Made by a program: the position numbers and the translations under genes. Below are positions 10,487 through 20,093 of a stretch of DNA of 64,000 nt, one piece after another. Under the pieces are notes generated by a model that saw nothing but the letters and a program-made list of their open reading frames with translations, was not told where the DNA came from and made no database searches. Location of the stretch: NCBI GenBank assembly GCA_030374765.1, contig JARGXX010000025.1:124001-188000 (forward strand), written 5' to 3'. Position 1 is the stretch's first letter. The number at the start of each line of letters is the position of its first letter. This DNA is from Agarophyton chilense (Eukaryota; Rhodophyta; Florideophyceae; Gracilariales; Gracilariaceae).

Positions 10487-12382
10487 ATGAACGCCATGAC
10501 GCAAACCACTACGGTCGGTGACGGGGACGGGGATGGCCAGCAGATTTTTACTCTCATCGTCGTGGGGGCCGGACGGTGGGGCAGCAGGGTGATCGCCACG
10601 GCGGGCGCGCTTCGCATGCGGGTTGCGGTGGTGGACAGCGACGCAGAGGCGCTGCGCGCGTCGCGCCGCAACGCGATTGCAGAGCGCGACTGCAAATTCT
10701 TCTCCTCTCTGGACGACGCACTGCGCGTGGAGGCGGGAGCGGCGGTGGTGGTGGCAACACCGCCGCGTACGCACTTCGCGCTGGCGCGACGCGCCATACA
10801 CGCCGGGCGTAGCGTGCTGGTAGAGAAGCCGCTGTGTGACGCTCTGGAAGATGCGCAACGGCTGGCAGCGCTGGCGGACGAGCGCGGCGTGGTGCTCATG
10901 GTGGACCATTTGCTGCATTATAGCGCCGCACACCGCCGCATGTTGGCGCTGGTACGCGGCGGCGTGGTGGGGCGTGTGCGACGCGTCACTATGTGTCGTC
11001 GTAACTTTGGCACGGTGCGCACCGAGGAGAACGTGTTGTGGAGCTTGGCACCGCACGACGTGTCCATTTTGTTGGCGATTTGCTCCGACGCGGCCGTGCG
11101 CAGCGTATCGTGCACGGGGCATCGCATCGGCGACGCGCAGCCCGTGGAGGACTGCGTGTGTGTGCGCGTACGCTTTGACGACGGCGTGGAGGCACATCTG
11201 GACGCCAACTGGATGCACCCGTTCAAGGAGCGGCGCTGTGTAGTGTACGGCGCCAAGGGCTGCGTTGTGCTCGACGAGGCTGCGCCCGGTGGCCCGCGGC
11301 TGCAGGCGTTCAGCTGGAGCGCCAAGCGAGCCAAGCCCGACGGCGACGTCAATATCGAAAAGCGCCAGCTAACCGAAGCCCACATCACGGCGGCGTTGCT
11401 CCACGGCGACGCTGAGCACGAGCGCGACCAGTTGGCCGACTTGCAGCAATGCGCACCGCTTGAGGCGGCGCTGTTGCACTTCACGCAATGCGTGCGACAC
11501 GGGCAAAAGGCGCGCACAGACGGGCGCGAGGGCGTGCGCGTGGTGGAGGTACTGACCGCGGCCACCGAGTCTTTGCGGCGAAGGGGCGAGACGGTGCGCA
11601 TGGCGGAGTGCGTGGCCAAGGCGCTGAAGAAGACGCATCAGAACAAGGAAGGCCACGACGCAGTGATGGTGCACGAGACGGCCGTGGTGGACCACGGCGC
11701 CGAGCTGGGCGGCGGCACAAAGGTGTGGCACTTCTCGCACGTGATGGCGGGCGCACGGCTGGGCACGCGCTGCAACATTGGACAGAACGTGTTCATCGGC
11801 GGCGCGGCGCGGCTCGGCGCCAACGTCAAGGTGCAGAACAATGTGTCCGTGTACGACGGCGTGAGTATTGACGACGACGTCTTCCTGGGACCGTCATGTG
11901 TGCTCACCAACGTGCGCACGCCACGCTCGCATGTGAATCGTCGTCACGCACTATGGCGCACGCGCATTGCGCGCGGCGTCACCGTCGGCGCCAACGCCAC
12001 TATTGTATGTGGTGTATCGCTCGGCGCCTTCTGCTTCGTGGCTGCTGGCGCTGTGGTTACTAGGAATGTTCCGCCGCATGCGCTCGTCATTGGAAACCCT
12101 GCGCGGATTCGCGGCTGGGTCGGGAAGCATGGCGCCCCGCTCAAGCTGGTGCGTCGCTTGTCTTGTCCTGCTGGTGCACAGCTGCTGCGCTGCCCGGACA
12201 CGCAGCAGCTCTACACGCTGCTGCCCGCCGAGGCAGATGCGGACAAGGCCGATGGTGGCAATGGCGACGATGGCGATCGGATCAGCTCCGCGGCTGCTGG
12301 CCGGCTGGAGCTCGGCGACCTCAGCGAGCGTGATCGCACTGCTGGTGCTGCTGTCGCTGCTGGTGCACATCGCCAGCAGTGA
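10487..12382 (+). CDS. Gfo/Idh/MocA oxidoreductase fused to WbpD/WlbB-type acetyltransferase
   Basis: This is a 631-residue two-domain protein. Residues 20-390 are an NAD(P)-dependent oxidoreductase: Rossmann motif G27-A-G-x-x-G32, the EKP motif at Glu113-Lys114-Pro115, and DHLLHYSAAHRR with a candidate catalytic His. Residues 394-570 are a left-handed beta-helix acetyltransferase with hexapeptide repeats. KVWHFSHVMAGA, IGQNVFIGG, VKVQNNVSVYDGV, GPSCVLTNV and VIGNPARIRGW follow the WbpD/WlbB pattern closely. In bacteria the two activities are separate enzymes (WbpB/WlbA and WbpD/WlbB) acting two steps apart, with aminotransferase WbpE between, in making UDP-2,3-diacetamido uronic acids. The fusion suggests a 3-amino sugar nucleotide pathway. 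The C-terminal 60 residues look low in complexity. The start at 10487 is chosen because earlier sequence has no family match; 10496 is also possible. The gene is intronless and GC-rich. Confidence 0.9.
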   Translation: MNAMTQTTTVGDGDGDGQQIFTLIVVGAGRWGSRVIATAGALRMRVAVVDSDAEALRASRRNAIAERDCKFFSSLDDALRVEAGAAVVVATPPRTHFALARRAIHAGRSVLVEKPLCDALEDAQRLAALADERGVVLMVDHLLHYSAAHRRMLALVRGGVVGRVRRVTMCRRNFGTVRTEENVLWSLAPHDVSILLAICSDAAVRSVSCTGHRIGDAQPVEDCVCVRVRFDDGVEAHLDANWMHPFKERRCVVYGAKGCVVLDEAAPGGPRLQAFSWSAKRAKPDGDVNIEKRQLTEAHITAALLHGDAEHERDQLADLQQCAPLEAALLHFTQCVRHGQKARTDGREGVRVVEVLTAATESLRRRGETVRMAECVAKALKKTHQNKEGHDAVMVHETAVVDHGAELGGGTKVWHFSHVMAGARLGTRCNIGQNVFIGGAARLGANVKVQNNVSVYDGVSIDDDVFLGPSCVLTNVRTPRSHVNRRHALWRTRIARGVTVGANATIVCGVSLGAFCFVAAGAVVTRNVPPHALVIGNPARIRGWVGKHGAPLKLVRRLSCPAGAQLLRCPDTQQLYTLLPAEADADKADGGNGDDGDRISSAAAGRLELGDLSERDRTAGAAVAAGAHRQQ

Positions 12383-12595
12383 TTGCAGTGCATGCAAGAG
12401 GGACATAGTTCTGTGGTTGGGAATACTGAAAGTGATTTCCAGCCACGCTCTCCAGCGCTCACACATGGCTTCTCTCGTTGTGCTCCCACTGACTGGCTAA
12501 TAGGAATGTTTCTTTACCTTTGGTATTTTGTGCTACCGTTGTAATATTACTACGTTCGTAAGTTATAGAGCTCTTTCTCGCGTAAGGGACGCACC

Positions 12596-13066
12596 TCAGA
12601 ACACCGTCATCCACGCCGCGCGAAGCGCGTCGTTGGCAGCACTGTTGGGGCTGCTCACTGCCAGTCGGTGTCGCAACCGCTCGTGCGCCTCCTCCAGGTG
12701 CTCCACAATGTCGGCCAGCGCACCGCACCCGTCCATGCTGGCCTGCGCATGCAGCGCCTCAAGCCGTTGCACATCGCCGACCGGTAGCAGTTGTTCATCC
12801 TCCTTGAGCCGTTGGTCCACGTCGCACAGAAACCTCATCAGCTCAAAGTCGCGCAATAACTCGTCTGATTTTGTGTGTGCGCCGCCTTGCGCCGAGCACG
12901 ACGACGAAGACGCCGACGAGTGGATGCAAAGCGCCGTTTGCTTGTTGCTGGATGAGCCCATACTTGTTGTTCGCGTTGTTGTCTTGCGTTCTTGCTTGAC
13001 GCACGATGAACTACTGCACGAGGAAGAGCCGTCAAAGCCAAGCCACTGTCCGAGCATCGCCATCAT
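12596..13066 (-). CDS. Unknown Ser-rich protein with helical C-terminus
   Basis: A 156-codon frame starts at an ATG at 13066 (MMAMLGQWLGF). Residues 15-55 are rich in Ser, Cys and Thr and likely disordered. From about residue 65 the sequence is strongly helical and charged (ELLRDFELMRFLCDVDQRLKE, then LADIVEHLEEAHERLRHRL). I do not recognise a family. The amphipathic helices and the biased composition suggest a real protein, but the complementary frame is also open, so coding status is not proven. It converges on the fusion gene with a 213-nt gap. Confidence 0.5.
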   Translation of the reverse strand: MMAMLGQWLGFDGSSSCSSSSCVKQERKTTTRTTSMGSSSNKQTALCIHSSASSSSCSAQGGAHTKSDELLRDFELMRFLCDVDQRLKEDEQLLPVGDVQRLEALHAQASMDGCGALADIVEHLEEAHERLRHRLAVSSPNSAANDALRAAWMTVF

Positions 13067-14111
13067 TGCGCCCTGCACACCGATGAATGTCAGCCGCGCA
13101 GCTCGTATTATACTCGCGCGGCACCACTGCCCAAAGTTAGATGTTAGCAGTTGGATGGGAGAGGGTGCACGGATTGGACGGGAGAGGTACGTTTGCGGGG
13201 AGTGAGCAATCGAAATGGACCGATCGATGACAATTCACGCAACGGTATCGAATTGAGAGAGTGATTAGAATTGATAGCTGATGGAGCACAACCCTCAGTT
13301 CCTCGTTCCCACCTCACAGTCGTCGACGGCGTCCGCAGCCCGTGCGCCTAAAATTTTCAAACCGCTGTCAGAAGCGTCTCGATTCGTCGCCTGTGAATTG
13401 ATCACAACCGCTGATTTGCTGCACAGCGCCTCGGTCGCCCCTCCCGCGCGCACCGTAATGATTCGAAAAGCTGGAGCGCGCTTTGCCACGTCGCACGCGT
13501 TCACGCGTGTAAGTTGTGTACAACTGGATGTCGTGGTATGCGTATCACACGTGGTGTGCACAGGGCGTGGAGTCCACTGTTTGGCTCCTTACGCGACAGG
13601 CTGACAGCCACGCCGTGTTCCGCGCCTCGCCGCGCTGTCTGTAGCCGCGGCTCGGGCTGGCCGCGGGCGGCGGCTGTCGCGCGCAACGCACGTGCGCTTG
13701 CTCTCGCAAATGCGGCCACGTCGCACACACTGTGCACCTCGGCAGCCGACCAACTGCCACGTTCGACGCTCTCGGCGCTCTTCGTTGCGGAAAGCCGCGT
13801 TGTCCTCCATTTCTCCTCTCCGCTCTCCACCACCGCTGTATTGCTCGTCAGATACTTTCGCGCAGTATGCGATGCTGGATGCCTGTTGCTGCTGTTTCCG
13901 CGTCCATGCGTCGGCGCGGATTGTGCCCCACAGTTCCACGCCCCTCAGCGTGTCTGTGGCGCTGCCACGCGGCTGGCGCCCGTGCTAAACTGCAATTGTT
14001 TCAGTGCGTGGCTGCTCTATGAGCTGCTGAGAGCTGTGAGTTTCTGTCAACTGTTGACGTGCCCCGTCCCGATGCTCACTGCAATTTGCATTGTTTCGAC
14101 TGCTCTCTGCG
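13067..14111. other. Intergenic, GC-rich, no assignable gene
   Basis: Several frames of 90-200 codons stay open on both strands between 13281 and 14116, as expected for GC-rich DNA. None shows a family motif. The right end is the promoter of the expansin-like gene and contains a palindromic CTGTCAACTGTTGACG at about 14046-14061. Confidence 0.4.
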
Positions 14112-14118
14112 TATAAAT
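14112..14118 (+). promoter_or_regulatory. TATA box of the expansin-like gene
   Basis: TATAAAT sits 123 bases upstream of the ATG at 14241, in otherwise GC-rich sequence. A pyrimidine-rich leader follows. Confidence 0.6.
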
Positions 14119-14240
14119 ACCGCCCCCGTTCCTCGTCGTTATGGCCCGACGATTACACCTCAACACTTCAACGACCTGTACTCCTCCGCTTACTAATAAC
14201 ACATCTTCTTCAATTTGTGGTCTAGCTACGTTTCGGAACC

Positions 14241-15122
14241 ATGATCGCATATCGCTTCATCATTGGCTTTGTATCGGTGCTGTCCTTGCTTAGTTCAACA
14301 TGTCTGTCCATGTCATCTGCTGAATACTACCGCCATTTTTCTGGGGATGGTACCTACTACGGGTTTACTACGCAAGGTAATTGTGCAATCAGGTCGCCAT
14401 TGCCAGCTATGTACAGCGGAATGATGCCGGTCGCAATCAACAATGCTCAATACGCCGAATCCGCTTCTTGCGGAGCTTGTCTTCAAGTTACTGGCTACGG
14501 ACAAGGTTCTGGAGCCAACCCCGTCAAGGGCACCTTCCTGGCCTACGTGCACGACCGCTGTCCAGAGTGCAAATACGGCGATATTGATCTTTCCAAGTCT
14601 GGAGACGGGCGTTGGAAAGTGTTCTGGAAGTTCGTGCCATGTCCCGGCGAATGGGTATTCTTTCTCATGGAGGGCAGTAACCGCTACTACATGAAGCTCC
14701 AACCTCGTGGTTTACACACTCCCGTCCAGGCTATGCAAGTTGGCGGGCAGTGGGGCACAAAGACGCAGGACAACTTCTTTATTTTCCAGAACGGTGGAGG
14801 CTTCCGCTTCCCTATCACCGTCAACTTAAGGACTGTGATGGGCAACTGGGTCACCGTCAAGATGACCTACATGAAGCCTGACGGTCCTGTGTATCCTGCA
14901 GGATACCGGACGGGTCGCAGCGCGCCGCCGCAGCAGCTGAAATCGCGCGCACCCGCGTCGTCTGGAGGTGGCCGCAGCGGAACGTGTGTGCCGAACTGGA
15001 AGGCTTGCACGGGCCCGAAGAACAACTGGGGGACATCCACATGCTGCGGGAAGCACTACAGCTGCGTGGATGCAGGTCAAGCAGACTTTGTTGGCAAGCG
15101 CTGCGAACCGAATTGGATGTAG
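14241..15122 (+). CDS. Secreted expansin-like protein with C-terminal Cys-rich module
   Basis: A 293-residue protein. Residues 1-26 are a good signal peptide (FIIGFVSVLSLLSS). Residues 28-125 form a six-stranded double-psi beta-barrel like GH45 and expansin domain 1 (DGTYYGFTTQGNCAI; SCGACLQV; HDRCPEC with the conserved Asp). Residues 130-225 match expansin domain 2 (CBM63-like; GGQWGTKTQDNFF, then FPITVNLRTV). A Pro/Ser linker leads to a 45-residue six-Cys module spaced C-x6-C-x11-CC-x5-C-x12-C, which looks like a small knotted binding domain. Expansins loosen walls without hydrolysis. The overall layout is like bacterial and amoeboid EXLX proteins with an added module. It acts outside the cell on wall polysaccharides; the ligand is unknown. 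No intron seen. Confidence 0.85.
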   Translation: MIAYRFIIGFVSVLSLLSSTCLSMSSAEYYRHFSGDGTYYGFTTQGNCAIRSPLPAMYSGMMPVAINNAQYAESASCGACLQVTGYGQGSGANPVKGTFLAYVHDRCPECKYGDIDLSKSGDGRWKVFWKFVPCPGEWVFFLMEGSNRYYMKLQPRGLHTPVQAMQVGGQWGTKTQDNFFIFQNGGGFRFPITVNLRTVMGNWVTVKMTYMKPDGPVYPAGYRTGRSAPPQQLKSRAPASSGGGRSGTCVPNWKACTGPKNNWGTSTCCGKHYSCVDAGQADFVGKRCEPNWM

Positions 15123-15864
15123 AGCGGTGGGTTCGTTTGTGAGATGATATCACGCAATGATGCTCCCGTGATTCGTTGTGCAGTGGACAGTTTATTGACG
15201 AATGCAGGGTTGGTGGCCACGGGTCTTTTTGCCGATTCGAGGGAGGTGCGCGTATTGCCGCTGCGGCGCGACTCACGAGCGTGAGATGGGTGACTAGTCG
15301 GAACGTGGAGCTTTCTCCGCCAAAGCACACTCGAGTGTACAATCGCAAGTGCACATAGGAAAACCTCTCCCGAGCCAGGTCATTGGAATCCGATTGAAAC
15401 TGGATAATCAGTGCTACAACTCTGAAACGCAGCGCGATCTGATGTGGACATATGGCTGCAGTAGCAGGCACAGATGTTTCCGCAGCTGTTTGTGGCGGTA
15501 GTACGTGGAGAGCGACCAGCTTGCGCGAGACAAAGGTAAGTGTCACCGTGTTTTTTTAATGTAAATATATCATTGAGGGCTGTTCCTAATTGCCACGTGA
15601 CCGAATGGTAATGCGCCGCGGCGTTCACCTATGCCCTGATTGCATGTTTGTCCTGAAACATCTTTTCGTCCTCAGCACACATCCCAACATTTTTCTCCTC
15701 CGCAAGCAGAATTGTTGGAAGTTGCGTTCCTCACGCGCCTGGTAAGGAGTCAGCTTGCTCCGCGCCGCTGTACATAACGTGACCCTCCATTGAGACGCAA
15801 TTCCATCTCCAGCGTAGGGAAAAAGCATAGTCGCCAAACAACACCCGCCAAATGTACACGCTTG
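15123..15864. other. Convergent intergenic space
   Basis: It lies between the 3' ends of the expansin-like and VPS23 genes. Short frames only; nothing recognisable. An imperfect TATAT run occurs near 15567. Confidence 0.4.
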
Positions 15865-17031
15865 CTACGACGCAAATAATGCAGGTACTGGGCCAGACCT
15901 CACGCGTCGATGCACACCGTGTTCATCCACTTCAACTCTTTTTGATTTCTCCACTTCGATCTTCTTCTTCAGCGCTCGTGGGAAAAACTGTTGCCGGCTA
16001 ATATCTCGAACATATTTCATGTACGCGTCCTGATCGATTACGCCCTTCACAAAAGCCTCATCCAACTGGTCGAGCGTATCTGAAAACGCACCGTCCTTGG
16101 CTATGCACGTGCAGATTTGTTCGTCCAAAATGTCAGAATACTCGAGCAAATGATCCACTTGTGTACAGTCGTGCTGTGTGTTTTGCTTGTTGGATTCGGG
16201 AACTGTTGCCTGCCATTGCAATAATTCTTGTTTCTCCGCTACGATTTTATTCAGACTGTGGCGCGTATCCTCGGCCTGTAATGCCTTGAGTTTCATATCT
16301 TCGGTGAAAGAGTTTGATTTTGAAATCCCGTCTCTCCGGTGCATCAGATGGCTAATATCTAGAGCGGCTTCCTCGCTGGCATCGTTAAAGCGTTCATAGA
16401 GTCGTCTGGAAAGAGCGGAAATCAAATGACGCCGTTCAGGCTCATTCGAAGCGGGTGGAGGAACACTGGATCTCCGATGCACAGGGGGTTCAACAGAGAA
16501 GACGCGGATCATGGCAATGACTACACCGTATAAATTGTACTGCGTGGGGTCCCAGTGCGCAAGATAGTGTGGCAAGTATACTCTCCCTTTTGAATCAAGG
16601 TGTGAGTGACGCGTTCGCAGCACCATGTCTCGCGTAGGACGTACGTACGGAATTGGGGCATCGTTTGGATAGTGCGGACAACACCAGATGGCAACCGGGA
16701 TTTGGTACGTTACTTGGCGATATTTGACAGGAATCACTCCTTCCAAAATCACAAGAAGCATGGATTGATTCGGTTCGATGGTAAAGCTGTCGATTTTCGG
16801 AAGTAAACCAGGAAACTGGCGACAGCAATCATGGATATCTCGCACGATACGGGATTCGCGTTCCGGTGGATAACATCTCGCCTCGCGCTACGCACAAGCA
16901 TTTACCCTCGGTTAAAGGTCAGACAGCACAAGAAAAACGACGTGATGAAAGAGAGAACTTACGACCAAGGCCTGAATCTGACGAGGCGTGGCTGTGGCGA
17001 GCGACGCCGGAGCTGTATGAGGTCTCCACAT
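15865..17031 (-). CDS. VPS23: ESCRT-I subunit VPS23/TSG101 (two exons)
   Basis: Exon 1 is 17031-16963 (23 codons from an ATG) and exon 2 is 16887-15865; together 363 residues. Residues 17-155 are the UEV domain: IQALV across the splice, YPPERESRIVRDI, then IPVKYRQVTYQIPVAIW and DSKGRVYLPHYLAHWDP. The catalytic Cys of true E2 enzymes is absent, as expected for a ubiquitin-binding variant. The middle is Pro-rich and then coiled coil. Residues about 290-350 are the steadiness box (FSDTLDQLDEAFVKGVIDQDAYMKYVRDISRQQF). The protein sorts ubiquitinated membrane cargo into multivesicular endosomes. Without exon 1 the frame starts only at a GTG and lacks the first UEV helix. Confidence 0.9.
16888..16962 (-). 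other. Intron of VPS23 (75 nt)
   Basis: Minus-strand donor GTC|GTAAGTTC at 16962 and acceptor GCGTAG|CGC ending at 16888, phase 0. Splicing joins TPRQIQALV to REARCYPPERE, restoring the first helix of the UEV fold. The acceptor TAG is an in-frame stop in genomic sequence. Confidence 0.85.
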
Positions 17032-17655
17032 TTGTGAAGCTCACGTCAAAACGGCCAAGCGCCAATCGCGCAACTTTAAGCAACGAGGCGAAAGCGCGCA
17101 AGCTGGAAATTTTTTACGCGAGACGCTCGGATGCGCCACGGAACCTGCGCGGAGCGCTGCACAAAGACTGCGACAAACACCGCGACCCGGGAGTGCCGCG
17201 ACGAATTGGAGGTCACAAAGAAAAGGAAGAAAAGCGTGGGCACGAAGCTCTCGGATGGTAGACATGAAGGGCATGTATGTGCGTCTTAGGCAGGAAGTGC
17301 ATAGCGCTATCGTTGGCGAGCATGCCAACTCGGCGCATCGGTCGACATTGCTGGCGCTGTATTTGCCAGCGTCGCGCTAATTCACACGTACACACGTGTG
17401 TAATACTCACGCCGCCATGTAGTGGCATACGTGGCCACGTGCGGAAAATGTTGCCAGTTGTGTCGAATTACGACTGTCCATTGTCCACGATTTTGAATTG
17501 TACTTTGGGAATTTTTTTAATTCTTTAGTATGGTAAATATGAGGTCCATGTGCATGTAGAGCCATCTCTGGAATGCTCCGAATCTTTGGCCAGCAGGGGA
17601 ACAAAGCAAAGCTGCATCTCCACGACAACGTACAATAGCGCTTCCGTTCTCAGAC
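17032..17655. other. Intergenic promoter region of VPS23 and PRXQ
   Basis: Divergent spacer of 624 bases. No family match in any frame. It likely holds both promoters. Confidence 0.4.
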
Positions 17656-18252
17656 ATGGCCTTCGTCTTTTGCGCAGCGCGGCTCCCTTCGTTGCACTCA
17701 GTTGCCCGCCTGCGTTCGTGCTCGTCCGCTGCCTCGCCTTTCATCTCCGTCCGCAGCACTGCCCCCGCCAATATTCCCGCTCGTCACTTCGCCGCCACCC
17801 CCGTCATGCTGGCCGAAGGACAGCCTGCCCCAGACTTTGACCGAACTGACATCGACGGTAACAGAGTTAAGCTTTCTGAGCTGAAGGGGAGCAATGTAAT
17901 TCTCTACTTCAGCGCTTTGCAAGGTCCAGGCTGCACGTCGCAGTCGTGCACCTTCCGAGATGCTGCCGAGGATTTCGCAAAATTGGATGCCAAGATCATA
18001 GCCATCTCAGCGCAAGCTGACTCCAAGAGTTCCCAATTTAAGCGTACTAACCGATTGCCCTTCCCTATCGTTGCCGACTCCAAGAAGGAGTTACAGAAGT
18101 TGTACGGTGTTCCGTCCACGTTTGGGCTCATTCCCGGAAGAGTCACCTTTGTCATAGACAAGGACGGTATCGTCCGAAAGATATTCAATTCCCAGTTTAA
18201 TGTTACCCAGCATGTTGATATTGCCAAGGAAACTTTACAATCATTAAGCTAG
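17656..18252 (+). CDS. PRXQ: Peroxiredoxin Q/BCP-type, organelle targeted
   Basis: 198 residues. The first 50 are rich in Ala, Ser, Arg and Pro with almost no acids, a plausible plastid (or mitochondrial) transit peptide. The thioredoxin-fold domain starts at LAEGQPAPDFDRTDIDG. The peroxidatic and resolving cysteines are Cys93 and Cys98, spaced C-x4-C (GCTSQSCTFRD), which defines PrxQ/BCP. The usual TPGC lead-in is altered to QGPGC. The enzyme reduces hydroperoxides using thioredoxin. No intron. Its stop is 32 bases from the stop of convergent LSG1, so the 3' UTRs must overlap. Confidence 0.92.
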   Translation: MAFVFCAARLPSLHSVARLRSCSSAASPFISVRSTAPANIPARHFAATPVMLAEGQPAPDFDRTDIDGNRVKLSELKGSNVILYFSALQGPGCTSQSCTFRDAAEDFAKLDAKIIAISAQADSKSSQFKRTNRLPFPIVADSKKELQKLYGVPSTFGLIPGRVTFVIDKDGIVRKIFNSQFNVTQHVDIAKETLQSLS

Positions 18253-18284
18253 TCAGATCATACCCGGTGCCTGTGTGTGACAGT

Positions 18285-20093
18285 TTAGCCCGTTTTCATA
18301 AAACTTCGCTCTACTCTCACGAATTCTTGTGCCGGTGTGCGCTTGTTCCGTCCACTGACTCGAGCCTTCACCGCTGTCTTGCCTTTGTCCGCCCCAAAAT
18401 CTACATCGTAATCTTTTTCATGTGTCCGTTTCTCCCGGGTGGCCAATTTTAATTTCCTGGCCTCTGCTCTGGCATACACGAGCTTTCCCTTCTTGGCAAA
18501 TACATCAGGACCAATTCCGCTTTCCCCTTCTTCTCCTGGTGGCCCATGAACGTATATGATGCGCCCGTTCACGTAGTCCTTGAGCAGAACCCGTGCACTT
18601 CGCGACTGGTCCGGCTTATCATGGTCTGACATAAATCCCCGAGCCCTGGCGTGCGTATCAAGTAGTTTCTCTCCGGATACATAGCCATCTCTTATGCCTT
18701 GCTCTTCTTCTTCGTTGTACATACCTTGCTTTCCTTTCGCAAAACGGATTCCGTACACTCCTTCTAGAGTTGCTGCTGGAATTCGTCGTGCTAACAGAGA
18801 AACCGGTGATACGTGATCTCCTCGCATTGTGTCTATAGAAAGCACACCTGCACAAATTAGTTCCGCTTTCGATGATGAAAAGCTCGGAAATACCAACCCG
18901 GGACAGTCACATAGCAACAACTTGTCCGTTAAAACCAGTGTTTGAAAATGTTTCGTCTTGCCCGGAGTTGATGAGACTGCTACACGCTTGTGATGTCTAG
19001 GATCAGCAGACTGCGACGCCGATCGCTCGCTGTTGGCTGCGGTGCTCTTCTCTGTCTGTGCGCTGCTACCACTGCTGTCTTCTTCAGAAGCATCATGGTC
19101 TTTACTTGCTTCGCCTTCCTTATCGGCTAACGCCAATTCCGTGTCATGCGCCATGCGTTCGAGCAACACATTGATCGTCGATGACTTTCCGACATTAGGG
19201 TATCCGCACATGCCCACCACAAGACGCTGGTTTGTCTGTGTCTGAGGCGCTCGTCTCTCGTACCTGCTGAGCTTCTCTACCAGCTCATGCACTCCGATTA
19301 TATTCTTGTCGTGCAATTCTTCGTCGACGCTCGACGAAAATGCGGAGAAGAATATTGCGTCTACATTGCGCTTTTCAAAATAGCGCCTCCATCTCTCTAT
19401 CATCGTTGAAGACAATAAATCTGATTTGTTCAACAATAACACATGAGATCTTCCCATTTCTTCCGAAACGTATCGACGCAGGTCTTCACAGTAGTACAAC
19501 AACGGATTTCTAGCATCAACAATCTGCACGACTACATCTGACCGCTCGACGACTCGCCAGAGTTGCCTCCATACTTCAAGATTCTTTTCAAACGGAGTCA
19601 TCATCGGTCCCCCGATTGTGCTGGCCAGACTATGATTTTCTTCTACAGAAGCAATTGTTCTCCTCCATGTCAGGAACATCTCCATTTCATTTTTCATCAG
19701 TTGCTCATAAGTGGTGCTCACATCCCATTTCGGCCGTCTTGGAATTCGCAATGTCGTTCGGTCCAGCTCTCTTCTCGCCGCAACCTCCTGTTTACCGGGG
19801 CGTGTGTTCAAAGGAGTCACAACTACCGTGTGTGACGCTAGTGGACGAGGGTACCGCTCCGCAGAAAAGTCTTCATTAGCATGTGCGGCATTCAACATTA
19901 GCTCCTCCAAATCAGTGGCATCGAGTATAGATTGCAATCTTGTCTCAGTGGTGAAATCAACGGTGTGTCGTCCCGTCGCAGCTGCTAGCTGACCTGCAGC
20001 TGTTTTCGCGTGACCTTTCGCAGCTTCGGCATCTCGCTCGCGCCTTCGTGCCAGAGCCCGACCCAAGTCGGACGTCTTACCTTTCCTCGGCAT
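18285..20093 (-). CDS. LSG1: Large-subunit GTPase LSG1
   Basis: 602 residues from an ATG at 20093 (MPRKGKTSDLGRALARRR). It is a circularly permuted GTPase: G4 NKSD at residue 222 precedes G1 GYPNVGKSST at 297, the STPGKTKHFQTL switch, and G3 DCPG at 396. A 60-residue acidic/Ser insert lies between G1 and G2. The C-terminal region (RSARVLLKDYVNGRIIYVHGPP) is typical of Lsg1. The protein releases export adaptor Nmd3 from cytoplasmic pre-60S ribosomes. Length is close to the yeast and animal proteins. Open frame continues 22 codons upstream without a Met, so this start is chosen. No intron. Confidence 0.94.
   Translation of the reverse strand: MPRKGKTSDLGRALARRRERDAEAAKGHAKTAAGQLAAATGRHTVDFTTETRLQSILDATDLEELMLNAAHANEDFSAERYPRPLASHTVVVTPLNTRPGKQEVAARRELDRTTLRIPRRPKWDVSTTYEQLMKNEMEMFLTWRRTIASVEENHSLASTIGGPMMTPFEKNLEVWRQLWRVVERSDVVVQIVDARNPLLYYCEDLRRYVSEEMGRSHVLLLNKSDLLSSTMIERWRRYFEKRNVDAIFFSAFSSSVDEELHDKNIIGVHELVEKLSRYERRAPQTQTNQRLVVGMCGYPNVGKSSTINVLLERMAHDTELALADKEGEASKDHDASEEDSSGSSAQTEKSTAANSERSASQSADPRHHKRVAVSSTPGKTKHFQTLVLTDKLLLCDCPGLVFPSFSSSKAELICAGVLSIDTMRGDHVSPVSLLARRIPAATLEGVYGIRFAKGKQGMYNEEEEQGIRDGYVSGEKLLDTHARARGFMSDHDKPDQSRSARVLLKDYVNGRIIYVHGPPGEEGESGIGPDVFAKKGKLVYARAEARKLKLATREKRTHEKDYDVDFGADKGKTAVKARVSGRNKRTPAQEFVRVERSFMKTG

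Noticed and set aside
10385-11619. Long minus-strand ORFs opposite the oxidoreductase domain
   Set aside because: Shadows of the real forward gene caused by GC-rich third codon positions.
13514-14116. 200-codon forward ORF before the expansin gene
   Set aside because: Cys/Arg/Ala-rich composition, no motif, and it overlaps the TATA box and leader of the next gene.
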